Source: CAZJHX01 sp964545715 (GTDB taxonomy: Bacteria > Myxococcota_A > UBA9042 > GCA-2863065). Taken from it: DNA of 45,940 nt. The notes under the pieces were generated by a model that made no database searches, was not told the origin of the DNA, and saw nothing but the letters and a program-made list of their open reading frames with translations. A program made the translations under genes and the position numbers. The stretch is from contig CAZJHX010000085.1 in NCBI GenBank assembly GCA_964545715.1, positions 1 through 45,940 on the forward strand, in the 5' to 3' direction. Below are positions 7,110-15,826 of this stretch, in pieces; the first letter of the stretch is position 1; the number at the start of each line of letters is the position of its first letter.

Positions 7110-8225
7110 ATGAGCAGGCTCGCTTTCGGCAGTGTTTTGATGTTGTTGGCTGGGTGCTCGGGGGACGACTCCGACGCCTTTGACGGCGCGATCTGTGAGT
7201 TCACCCAGCGCTGCGATGTCGGGCTGATCGCCGCCGATCTGGCGTGTCTGGGGGTCGCGGACGGAGCGCCCTGCGGCGACGACGGCACGTGCGCCGCAGA
7301 GCGATGCTCGGGACACCAGGTCATCGTCAATGGTGGTCCGATCATGATGGGCTCGCCGGACGGCGAGGGCGACTCTCACGAGCACCCCGCTCGTCTGGTG
7401 ACCGTGCCGCCATTTCGTGCCGACCGATACGAGGTGACCAACGCACAGTACGGCGCTTTTATCCAAGCCAACGGCAGCTTGTGCCCCAAGGACGGCTTCG
7501 ATCACGCCTGCATCCATGACTGCGGACTGTCCGGGCTCGACTGCGGCAACAACTTTCAGCCCCGTCAGGACTGCCGCGGGCGCAACGGGGACATCGGCTC
7601 CTGTGCGGGACACCCGGTGACCTATGTGACCTGGTACGGCGCGTGGGCCTATTGCAAGTGGGCCGGTCGCCGCCTGCCGACGGACGCTGAGTGGACACGC
7701 ATGGCCAACGGTCCGGGCGGCCCCGACGGCACCACCTTCGGGCGCTATCCCTGGGGCAACGCCTGCGCCACGGTCTTCAATCAGCCGCCCGGCTCCAAGG
7801 TCGACTTCGACTCGCTGCTGAGCGCATGCTCGGGACCCGAGCTGCTGGCCGGCGCCGCGAACTGCAGCGAGAAGCAGTGTGCTGACGGCTATGCACTGAC
7901 CGCGCCGATCGGCAGCTTTCCGGGAGGCGCGTCCGGCGAAGGTGTGCACGACCTGGCGGGCAACGCGCGCGAGTGGGTGTACGACTGCTGGCACGACATC
8001 GACGAGGCCAAGGGGATCGTGACCTACGACTCCGCGCCGACGGACGGCAGCGCCTGGGTCACCGACTGCTCGTACCCCGATCCGTCGGCCAAGGACGCCT
8101 TCATGTCCACCGTGCGGGGCGGCGGATACCAGAGCGACGGGCGCTTCATCCGCAGCCGGTCGCGAGGGGAGATGGGGTTGGATGGAGACGTGGATGTGGG
8201 GTTTCGCTGTGTGCGCGACCTCTGA
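7110..8225 (+). CDS. SUMF1/FGE-sulfatase-domain lipoprotein
   Basis: A 371-aa lipoprotein (signal peptide ending LLAGC). A short Cys-rich segment (about residues 28-70, six cysteines) precedes an FGE-sulfatase (SUMF1) domain: GGPIMMGSPDGEGDSHEHP, FRADRYEVTNAQYGAFI, GRRLPTDAEW, VHDLAGNAREWVYD and the final RGGGYQ...GFRCV. Formylglycine-generating enzymes need a catalytic Cys pair in the C-terminal RGGSW...CxxxxC region. Here the matching stretch reads FIRSRSRG without cysteines, so it is probably a binding or structural member of the family, not an FGE. It directly precedes the DUF1501 cluster by 68 bases. Confidence 0.85.
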   Translation: MSRLAFGSVLMLLAGCSGDDSDAFDGAICEFTQRCDVGLIAADLACLGVADGAPCGDDGTCAAERCSGHQVIVNGGPIMMGSPDGEGDSHEHPARLVTVPPFRADRYEVTNAQYGAFIQANGSLCPKDGFDHACIHDCGLSGLDCGNNFQPRQDCRGRNGDIGSCAGHPVTYVTWYGAWAYCKWAGRRLPTDAEWTRMANGPGGPDGTTFGRYPWGNACATVFNQPPGSKVDFDSLLSACSGPELLAGAANCSEKQCADGYALTAPIGSFPGGASGEGVHDLAGNAREWVYDCWHDIDEAKGIVTYDSAPTDGSAWVTDCSYPDPSAKDAFMSTVRGGGYQSDGRFIRSRSRGEMGLDGDVDVGFRCVRDL

Positions 8226-8293
8226 TCAAGGCCAACATATATCGGTCGAATTGCGGATGTTTGCACGCAGGCGCGATCCGGAGACTGTTCATC

Positions 8294-9820
8294 ATGCGTA
8301 GACGCAGGTTTCTCCAGTCCGTGGCGGGCGCGGGACTCGGCCTTATGGCCGGGGCTTGCGCGGAAACCGATCCGATCTTGGGTGTCGGGTCTTCCTGGGG
8401 CGTCCCCACCGATGACGAGCAACAATGGATGATCCCCGAGAAGAACCGGGCCGAGGGTGTGCTCGAGATCTTCTTGATGGGCGGCTTGTGCCCCTGGGAC
8501 ACCTTTTACGTCGTGCCTGACTTCGGCAAGGACACCAAGACCATGTGGTGGACCTTTCAGGAGGGGCCGGACAACATTCCTGAGCGGTTCGCAGGGTGTG
8601 GCGGGTCGGGGGATCTGATCACGCCGTTTGGCTCTGATTCCCAAGGGCGACAGGTCTTTCTTGGGCCGTGGCTGTACCCGCTGCGCGCACGCCAGGACAT
8701 CCTGAACCGCATGCGCATCTTCGTGATGCGGCACCCCTTCGAGCCCCACCAGGCGGCGACACCGATCATGATGGGCGGGGCGGCTCCCACATCGACGTTC
8801 TCGGCGATGGGCGCGCACGTGCAGCGTCATTATCGCGAGCTGGAGCCGGACCGCCGGACGCCGCACGCCTACACGATCTACTCCGGCGACACGGAGATCG
8901 CGGCGCAGTTTGATATCCACTCGGCGTCCGCCTCTGGCGACCATCCCGCGTGGGCCCGCCCGCTGGTCGTCAAGCTGGTGCCCGACAACCCGTTGAGCAG
9001 CCAGCTGGCCCGCGCCCATCTCGGTGGTCGTACAGCCGAAACCGACGCGCTCATCCGCCGGTACATGCAGCGTTATAGTAGCTCGCTGACCATTCCCGGC
9101 TTCGGGTCGCCCATGCAGTGCCGCGCGTTTGGCGAGTACGAGATCTCCCGGGACGCGATGCTCACCAGCCCCGAGCTGACCTCGCTGCTGACCAAGGACC
9201 TGCTGGCCGCCAGGGCCGGACAGGAGTGCGGTGACTCCACGGACCTCGACACGACGGCCATGGGCATCGCGCTGGGGACGCACCTGCTGACGGCGCCGGC
9301 CGAGGAGCGCGCCCGCTACGTCACATACCTGGATTCGGGCCTCATCAACGCGACAGGCGCGGGTTACGACACCCACGACCTGCACGTCGCGGAGTCCTCC
9401 CGAAACGTGGTCCACATGGCCAAGACGCTGGCCAACGCCATCAACAAGCCGGGCGAAGGCGACCCCAAGAAGCTCGACCTGGACAAACACACCATCCTGC
9501 TGACCACCGAGTTCGGACGGACCATCAAGCCGGAGGCCGGCAAGCCGCAGGGCTTGAACCACCATCCGGAGGGCTTCGTGGTCGTCGCGATCGGTGGATT
9601 CGTCGACGAGGAGCGGGCCGGCGTCACAGGCGCCATCGCAGAGACCGGCGAGGCGACGACCCACCTGGCCGCGCCTGAGTTCCGGGCTGGGATGCTGATG
9701 GGGCAGGGGATCTGGCCGTTTACCAACGAGTCGTTTGCGGTCGGCGGGATCCGCACCGCGTCCACGCGTCCCGAGGCCGCCAGGTTCGTGCGCCAGAACG
9801 TGTTGGGGTACCGCTCATGA
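8294..9820 (+). CDS. Tat-exported DUF1501 family lipoprotein, module 1
   Basis: A 508-aa protein of the DUF1501 family, which has an alkaline-phosphatase/sulfatase-like fold of unknown activity. It begins with a twin-arginine signal (RRRRFLQSVAGAG) that ends in a lipobox-like MAGAC, so it should fold in the cytoplasm and be anchored outside. Conserved DUF1501 elements are LEIFLMGGLCPWDTFYVVP near residue 55, GAGYDTHDLH, LLTTEFGRTI and GLNHHPEGFVV. A longer frame upstream is out of place; ATG 8294 has GGAG nine bases before it. Its stop overlaps the next gene (ATGA). A close paralogue is at 12027-13559. Substrate and reaction are unknown. Confidence 0.87.
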   Translation: MRRRRFLQSVAGAGLGLMAGACAETDPILGVGSSWGVPTDDEQQWMIPEKNRAEGVLEIFLMGGLCPWDTFYVVPDFGKDTKTMWWTFQEGPDNIPERFAGCGGSGDLITPFGSDSQGRQVFLGPWLYPLRARQDILNRMRIFVMRHPFEPHQAATPIMMGGAAPTSTFSAMGAHVQRHYRELEPDRRTPHAYTIYSGDTEIAAQFDIHSASASGDHPAWARPLVVKLVPDNPLSSQLARAHLGGRTAETDALIRRYMQRYSSSLTIPGFGSPMQCRAFGEYEISRDAMLTSPELTSLLTKDLLAARAGQECGDSTDLDTTAMGIALGTHLLTAPAEERARYVTYLDSGLINATGAGYDTHDLHVAESSRNVVHMAKTLANAINKPGEGDPKKLDLDKHTILLTTEFGRTIKPEAGKPQGLNHHPEGFVVVAIGGFVDEERAGVTGAIAETGEATTHLAAPEFRAGMLMGQGIWPFTNESFAVGGIRTASTRPEAARFVRQNVLGYRS

Positions 9821-12018
9821 GATTGCTGATAATCGGTGTTCTGGTGGTGAGCTGCCTGGCCTGTGGTCAGTCCGAAGACCCCGTGGAGGCGCCACAGAAC
9901 GTGATTGACGCCGTCGGTGGAGTCGCGCCCGCGGACGCCGGCGACACCGCGTTTGCTCAGCGTCTGGTGCCGTTTATGTGGGGACGGCGGCCGATCTCCG
10001 TGCGGGAGGTGGAGGTGCTGGCCGCCATGGCGCAGAGCGCCGGCCGCGAGGCTCTGGTCCGCGCCATGGCTCAGTCCCCCGAGTATCTGACGCGGTGGGA
10101 GCTGTTTCTGAAGGACGCGCTGGCCGCCGAGCGACACGGCTTCGACGCCAGTCCGGCGTGTTATGGACGCAGCCTGCATCCTGAGCCGTCGACCGCCCTG
10201 GCCGAGCACGTGCGGGACAACGACGCGGACGGCGCGCCGTTCGACCAGCTGTGGACTATGCGGGATCTCATGCACTCGTCCCTGCTGCTCGATGATCTGT
10301 CGCCGATCTACCGAGTCCATCTGCTGGCTCAGATAGGGTTTGCGCTGGATGATCGCAATCAACCGGCGGCGATCGGTCAGCGTCGCAAGCGTGCCCAACG
10401 CTTTCTGGCGACCTACCTGAATCGGCAGATGCTGTGCCTGGGTTGCCACAACACCGAGTTTTCGGTGACCGACTCCAGCGACCCCCTGACCGACCGGCAC
10501 TGGCCGATCGGCGGGCTCTTCGAGAAGGTGCTCTTCGAAGACAGCTTCGGCCGCGACATCAGCGACCTGAACCGCCTCTTCCGGCGCAAGAACGTGGTCG
10601 CGGGCTACTTCTATACCCAGGACGACATGGACGATCAGCGGATACCCGAGTTCAAGAAGGGCGTCACGCCGTGGGGCTGGGACGAGTCCTGCGGCCGTCT
10701 GGTCGCGGTTGACAAGGTGGCGGACGACGACAACGAGCAGTCGACAGGGTGGTTCATGGCCCCGCTGGCGGACAACGCCAGCATGTGGGACCTGGAGATG
10801 AGCTTCGCCGTGGGCTTCTCAGAGCTGCAGGCCGGCCCCGACCCGGCCGCACCGGACTTCGATCCCTCGGCCGATCCCGAGCAGACGCTGGCGTATCTGG
10901 TGGCGCTCAACCTGACCGATCAGGTGTGGAAGGCGGCCTTTGGCCATCGCCTCACGCTGCCGCATGTGTACCCGCGCAACGTGGCTCAGCACGAGATCCT
11001 GCGCAACCTGGCCGACACGTTCGTCCGCGGCGGGTACTCGCTGCTGGACGTCCTGGTGGCCGTCACCACGCACCCATACTTCAACGGGGCGCTGCCTGGT
11101 GAGGGGGAGAGCCCGCGCGTCTATGCGGCCGTATTTGACCCCTTCGTCGAGCCGGATCTTCCGCCCGCCGACCGGCGCAACCAGCCGGGCGACACCATCA
11201 AACGGGCCGACGCCCGCATCCTGCTGGGCAGCGCGTACCACGCGATGGGGTGGCCGGCCGTGCCCGAGTATCTGTTGTTCTTCATGTCCGACGCCGCCGT
11301 AGCGCAGCGCGGGGCGGGCGTGTTCTTGAAGACCGGCGATCCCGGCTTCCCCGGCATCAGCTTCCAGAGCGCCCTGAACTGGGAGGCCCTCTTCAGCGCG
11401 TGCGCGGACCGCTCGACGGATCCCGAGTGTCCGCTGACCCCCATCCTCGATGCGGACCTGGCACAGATCGCGACCGTCTGCGAGCTGTGCAACAGCCGCG
11501 ATTACGCCTGCGACTGGGACGCGCGGTGCTGCGACCTCCCGTGGGACGCCTACTGTGACGGGCCCGGCGGCTGCGATACGGGCGACCCGCGCCTGATCGA
11601 TCTGCGCACCTTCCCCAAGCCGTCGGTACCGGCCAACGGCGACGTGATCACGAAGTTGATGGAGCTCGGCGGGGACTCCGCGACGCTGGGAGACGGTGTC
11701 GCCGCGCTGAAGGACCGGCTGATCAACGACCCGGGGCTGTCCGATCCGGACGAGCGCGCGGCGCTTGAGGCGCTGGTGGGCAAGAGCCTGGACACGCCGC
11801 TGGCGGGTGCCGAGGACGAGCTGCGCCGTGCCTGTGGCGTGTTCCTGTCGACGCCGCAGTTCATGCTGACGGGCTGGCCCCAGACGCTCGAGGCGTCCGA
11901 GACGCCGGCGCTGGTGCTGCCGGGCACGTCGTTCAAAGACCTGTGCGAGGGCCTGGGCGCCACACTGTTTGGCGCCGGAAAGGTCACATGCACTGCGAAT
12001 TCGTTGGAGATTAAGTGA
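9817..12018 (+). CDS. mono-heme DUF1549/1553-like lipoprotein, module 1
   Basis: A 733-aa exported protein with signal peptide and VVSC or CLAC as possible lipidation site. The N-terminal part (AFAQRLVPFMWGRRPISVRE, then SPEYLTRWE) resembles the DUF1549/DUF1553 proteins that pair with DUF1501 in planctomycetes. One heme c motif, CLGCH, lies at residue 207. Near residue 555 is a Cys-rich knot, CELCNS...CDWDARCCDLPWDAYC, of a type seen in surface proteins of planctomycetes and myxobacteria. The start overlaps the DUF1501 stop by 4 nt, strongly suggesting a complex or coupled pathway. It is closely related along its whole length to 13556-15826. Enzyme activity is unknown. Confidence 0.78.
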   Translation: MRLLIIGVLVVSCLACGQSEDPVEAPQNVIDAVGGVAPADAGDTAFAQRLVPFMWGRRPISVREVEVLAAMAQSAGREALVRAMAQSPEYLTRWELFLKDALAAERHGFDASPACYGRSLHPEPSTALAEHVRDNDADGAPFDQLWTMRDLMHSSLLLDDLSPIYRVHLLAQIGFALDDRNQPAAIGQRRKRAQRFLATYLNRQMLCLGCHNTEFSVTDSSDPLTDRHWPIGGLFEKVLFEDSFGRDISDLNRLFRRKNVVAGYFYTQDDMDDQRIPEFKKGVTPWGWDESCGRLVAVDKVADDDNEQSTGWFMAPLADNASMWDLEMSFAVGFSELQAGPDPAAPDFDPSADPEQTLAYLVALNLTDQVWKAAFGHRLTLPHVYPRNVAQHEILRNLADTFVRGGYSLLDVLVAVTTHPYFNGALPGEGESPRVYAAVFDPFVEPDLPPADRRNQPGDTIKRADARILLGSAYHAMGWPAVPEYLLFFMSDAAVAQRGAGVFLKTGDPGFPGISFQSALNWEALFSACADRSTDPECPLTPILDADLAQIATVCELCNSRDYACDWDARCCDLPWDAYCDGPGGCDTGDPRLIDLRTFPKPSVPANGDVITKLMELGGDSATLGDGVAALKDRLINDPGLSDPDERAALEALVGKSLDTPLAGAEDELRRACGVFLSTPQFMLTGWPQTLEASETPALVLPGTSFKDLCEGLGATLFGAGKVTCTANSLEIK

Positions 12019-12026
12019 GGTCGCCG

Positions 12027-13559
12027 ATGGACAGAAGAAGATTCTTGCAGTTGTCCGGCGCCGCCGGGATGGCCTACGGGCTGGGGGCGTGCGCGGGGTC
12101 CGAAGACCCGATCGTGGCCGGCAGCTGGGGCAACCCCACCGACGAGCAGCTCGGCCTGATGTTGCCCGAGAACCGCCGCATGGAGGGCGCGCTGGAGATC
12201 TATCTCATGGGCGGGTTCTGCCCCTGGGACACCTTTTACGTGGTTCCGGAGTACGGCGAGGCCGAGAAGCACATGTGGTGGACGTTCCAGCAAGGGCCCG
12301 AGTCGGTCCCTGAGTTCTGGGACACGTGCGGCGGCCCCGGCGGCGACATGCTGAAGCCCTTCGGCTTCGACGCCAACGGCAAGGGGGTCTATCTGGGACC
12401 CTGGACGTACCCGCTCTGGGACCGTCCGGACATCCTCAGCCGCATGCGCACCATGGTGATGCAGCACCCGTTCGAGCCCCATCAGGTGGCGTCGCCGCTG
12501 ATGCTGTGCGGCTTCCCGCGAGGGACGCCGCGGATGTCGGCCACGGGCGCTCACGTCCAGCGCTACCACCAGGGCATGCAGCCCGAGCGCGCCACGCCGC
12601 ACAGCTATGTGCTCTTCTCGTCCGACACCGAGGTCGCTGCCGAGTTCGACGCCGGGGCGGCACAATCCTCCGGCATTCACCCGGCCTCGGCCTCGCCATT
12701 GGCCATCCGCCTGGTCGGCAACAACCCGCTGCCGGGACAGCTCAAGCGCGATCAGCTGGGTGGGTTCGCGGACTCGGTGGACTCGGCTATGGCGCAGTTC
12801 ATCGCGAGGTATCGCAGCACCTTGAAGCAGCCCAACCGCTCGGTGGCGCTGGCTGAGCTGGCGGCCGCGCGCCGCAGCCTGGCGTTTGGTCCGCAGCTGG
12901 CGAAGGTGCTGACGCCCGAGGTGCTGGCCCCGATGCACGGCCAGGAGTGCGGCTACACCACCGAAGACGCGGGCGTCATGGACACGACAGCCATGGGCTT
13001 GCGGCTGGCGACGCACCTGCTGACGCATCCCGATGAGCGCGCGAGCTACGTGCAGTTCGTGGACTCGGGGATGATCAACGCGACCGGCGCGGGGTACGAC
13101 ACCCACGACTTCCACGTGCGTGAGTCGTCGCGGAACATGGTCCACTTCTGCAAGAAGCTGGCGGAGATCATCAACAAGCCCGGCGAGGGCGACCCCAACA
13201 AGCTGGACCTGGACCGCCATACGGTCTGGATCACGTCCGAGTTTGGTCGCCGGATCTTTGCCGAGCCGGGGCGCATTCGCGGGCTCAATCACCACCCGAA
13301 CGGCTTCGCGGTGATGGCGATCGGTGGGTGGGTCGACGAGGAGCGGGCCGGCGTTGTCGGCGCCATCGGTCCGGATGGCGTCGCCACCAGCGGGTTCACG
13401 CCGACGGAGCTCCGTGCGGCGAGCCTGCTCTCTCAGAACGTGTGGCCCTTCGCGCTCGAAGGGTTTGCCATTGGAGACATCCGCACGTCGACTCAGACGT
13501 CGACTTCTCTCGAAGCCGCGGCATCTATTCGCAGCGCGATCCTGGGGTACCCCGTATGA
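12027..13559 (+). CDS. Tat-exported DUF1501 family lipoprotein, module 2
   Basis: A 510-aa paralogue of the protein at 8294. The signal MDRRRFLQLSGAAG is of twin-arginine type and ends GLGAC. Shared landmarks are GGFCPWDTFYVVPEYG, INATGAGYDTHDFHV, GEGDPNKLDLDRHTVW, TSEFGRRI and GLNHHPNGFAVMAIGG. ATG 12027 is preferred over GTG 12015, because TGAGG lies six bases upstream of it and the Tat motif then sits at the N terminus. The Cys in GGFCPWDT is kept in both paralogues where ordinary DUF1501 proteins usually have GGxDGLNT, so this may be a distinct subfamily. Its stop overlaps the next gene (ATGA). Confidence 0.87.
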   Translation: MDRRRFLQLSGAAGMAYGLGACAGSEDPIVAGSWGNPTDEQLGLMLPENRRMEGALEIYLMGGFCPWDTFYVVPEYGEAEKHMWWTFQQGPESVPEFWDTCGGPGGDMLKPFGFDANGKGVYLGPWTYPLWDRPDILSRMRTMVMQHPFEPHQVASPLMLCGFPRGTPRMSATGAHVQRYHQGMQPERATPHSYVLFSSDTEVAAEFDAGAAQSSGIHPASASPLAIRLVGNNPLPGQLKRDQLGGFADSVDSAMAQFIARYRSTLKQPNRSVALAELAAARRSLAFGPQLAKVLTPEVLAPMHGQECGYTTEDAGVMDTTAMGLRLATHLLTHPDERASYVQFVDSGMINATGAGYDTHDFHVRESSRNMVHFCKKLAEIINKPGEGDPNKLDLDRHTVWITSEFGRRIFAEPGRIRGLNHHPNGFAVMAIGGWVDEERAGVVGAIGPDGVATSGFTPTELRAASLLSQNVWPFALEGFAIGDIRTSTQTSTSLEAAASIRSAILGYPV

Positions 13560-15826
13560 GCCATCGACGATTCACACTGGTCCTGGCCACCGTCATGATC
13601 GCTGTCACGGCTGTTGGGTGCGGCGACGCGGAGCAGCCCGAGGAGGTCGCCGCAACACCCGTCGTGGATGCCCCGGTGCAGCCGGCGACGGGTCCGGCCG
13701 ACGCGGGGGACGAGGCGTTCGTCAAGCGCGTCGTCCCGCTGCTGTGGGGGCGGCGGCCGGCGTCGATCCGCGAGGTCCAGGTGCTCACCGCCATGGCGGA
13801 GCAGGTCGGTCGCGAGAAGCTCGTGCGCGCCATGACAACGTCGCCCGACTATCTGGAGCGTTGGGAGCTCTTCTTCAAGGACCAGATGGCCGTCGCCAGG
13901 ATGGGTTGGTACTCCAACCCGAACTGTTACGGTCGCAGTGCGCACCCTGAGCCGAGTACAGCGCTTGCGGAGTTCGTCCGCGATAACGCACCCGACGGCG
14001 CCGCCTATCCCGAACCATGGACCATCCGGGACCTGATTCACTCGTCGCTGCTGCTGGACAACATGATCCCCATGTACCGGGCCAACCTGTTCGGTCATCT
14101 GACCCGGGCGCTGGAGGACCAGAACCTGGCGGCCGCCTTTGGGCAGCGTCGCGGGCGCGCTCAGGTCTTCATGGGCGTGTACCTCAATCGGCGCATGGCC
14201 TGTATGGGCTGTCACAACACGAGCTCGTCACCCACCGACCACGCGGACCCCGAGGTCGACCGCTTCTGGCCCATCGAGAACCCGGTGGAGCGGGCGCTGT
14301 TCGGCGCGGACACCGGGATCGACCTGATGTTCCTGACCCCATTCTTCCGGCGCAAAGGCGTGCTGTCCGGCTATATCTACACCAAGGATCTGGGCCCCGA
14401 GGAGGTCTGTCCGCCAGATGTGTGTGACAAGACCGCCGGCGTCTATCCCTGGGGCTGGCACGAGCAATGCGGCAACTTCCTGCCCCCCGCTGAGGTGGCC
14501 GAAGAGGACGCTGAGGACATCACTGGCTTCTTCGTGAAGGACCACGGCACGAACGGCAGCATCTGGGACCTGGAGGCCTACCTGCGGTTGGGGGCGGAGA
14601 AGCTGCCCGCCGCGGACCTGGTCGACGGGCAGGAGCTGCAGGGGGACGTCGCGTTTGCGTGGATGCTCAGTCAGAACATCGCGGGCATGGTCTGGAAGGC
14701 GGCCTTCGGCCAGCGCCCGACCGTGGTGAACTTCTTCCCCCGCAACCGGGCGCAGCGCGACCTGCTGCGCAGCCTGACCGACACGTTCGTCAGCAACGAC
14801 TACTCCCTGGTGGAGCTGCTGGTCGCTGTCACGGGGCACCCCTACTTCAACGGCAAGCCCCCGGCCGAGGGCGAATACGCGGAGCCGTACGAGGCGGTCT
14901 TCGACCCGTTCGTGCAGTTCGACCGGGTGTCGGAGGACCGGCGCAACGTTCTGGAGGACACCATTACGCGGATGCCGTCGCGCACGCTGCTGAACAGCGC
15001 GTTCACGGCGCTGGGATGGGCGCAGCCGCCCGAGTTCCTGATGCACTTCCTGCAGCCCGAGGCCGAGATGCACCGCAACGCGGGCGTCTTCCTCAAGACC
15101 GGCGAGCCCGGCTTCTCCGGCACCAGCTTCCAGAGCGCCATCTCCTGGGAGGCGCTGTTTGGCTCGTGTGCGGACAGGGCGGTCGACCCGGTCTGCCCCC
15201 TGGAGCCGATCTTTGCCATGCCCGAGGGGCAGCTGCGCGATGACACCGTATGCGAGCTGTGCGACGAGACGAACAAGGCGGCGGCCTGCGACTGGGATGC
15301 CCGCTGCTGCGACGTCGATTGGGACGCCCACTGCCTGGATGATTGCAGCGTGCACGACACGATCGAGTTCGAGCGGGAGCGCATCTACCTGGAGACGTGG
15401 CCGAAGGTCGAGCAGCCGACGGGCGCCGACTGGATCGTAGCGCTCATGGAGACCGCCGCCGCGCGCGACGGGACCACGCTTGGGGACGTGGTCTCGGCGC
15501 TGAAGGACCGCTTGATCGCCGATCCGAACCTGGAGGACGTGGCCGAGCGCGCGGTGCTCGAGGCGCTCGCAGGCAAGGCGCTGTCAGACCCGATCGCGGG
15601 CGACGCGGAGGCAGAGACACGGATTCGGCGGGTGTGCGGGCTGCTGCTGGCCACGCCGCAGTTTCAGCTGATGGGCTGGCCAGGCCCCGACGCGCAGGAT
15701 GTGCAGAACCCGCTGGTGGTGCCCGGAACGTCGTTCCAGACGCTGTGCGAGAAGCTGGGTCCCGTGCTCTTTGGCGCCACGAAGGTGCAGTGCACCGAGG
15801 ACGGCTTAACGGTTGCTGCCGACTGA
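13556..15826 (+). CDS. mono-heme DUF1549/1553-like lipoprotein, module 2
   Basis: A 756-aa paralogue of 9817-12018. It begins at ATG 13556 inside the DUF1501 stop (a longer out-of-context frame runs upstream). The signal peptide ends TAVGC. Shared blocks are RVVPLLWGRRPASIREVQVL, CYGRSAHPEPSTALAEFVRD, the heme motif CMGCH at residue 216, GVFLKTGEPGFSGTSFQS, and the Cys knot CELCDE...CDWDARCCDVDWDAHC near residue 566. It differs from its paralogue mainly in the region after the heme (an extra CPPDVC pair) and in linker lengths. The pair arose by duplication of a two-gene unit. It overlaps the next gene by 14 nt. Confidence 0.78.
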   Translation: MSHRRFTLVLATVMIAVTAVGCGDAEQPEEVAATPVVDAPVQPATGPADAGDEAFVKRVVPLLWGRRPASIREVQVLTAMAEQVGREKLVRAMTTSPDYLERWELFFKDQMAVARMGWYSNPNCYGRSAHPEPSTALAEFVRDNAPDGAAYPEPWTIRDLIHSSLLLDNMIPMYRANLFGHLTRALEDQNLAAAFGQRRGRAQVFMGVYLNRRMACMGCHNTSSSPTDHADPEVDRFWPIENPVERALFGADTGIDLMFLTPFFRRKGVLSGYIYTKDLGPEEVCPPDVCDKTAGVYPWGWHEQCGNFLPPAEVAEEDAEDITGFFVKDHGTNGSIWDLEAYLRLGAEKLPAADLVDGQELQGDVAFAWMLSQNIAGMVWKAAFGQRPTVVNFFPRNRAQRDLLRSLTDTFVSNDYSLVELLVAVTGHPYFNGKPPAEGEYAEPYEAVFDPFVQFDRVSEDRRNVLEDTITRMPSRTLLNSAFTALGWAQPPEFLMHFLQPEAEMHRNAGVFLKTGEPGFSGTSFQSAISWEALFGSCADRAVDPVCPLEPIFAMPEGQLRDDTVCELCDETNKAAACDWDARCCDVDWDAHCLDDCSVHDTIEFERERIYLETWPKVEQPTGADWIVALMETAAARDGTTLGDVVSALKDRLIADPNLEDVAERAVLEALAGKALSDPIAGDAEAETRIRRVCGLLLATPQFQLMGWPGPDAQDVQNPLVVPGTSFQTLCEKLGPVLFGATKVQCTEDGLTVAAD

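Noticed and set aside
8464..8520. Sulfatase formylglycine code in the DUF1501 proteins, served by the SUMF1-like neighbour
   Set aside because: The sequence is GLCPWDT, not C-x-P-x-R, and the SUMF1-like protein lacks the catalytic cysteines.
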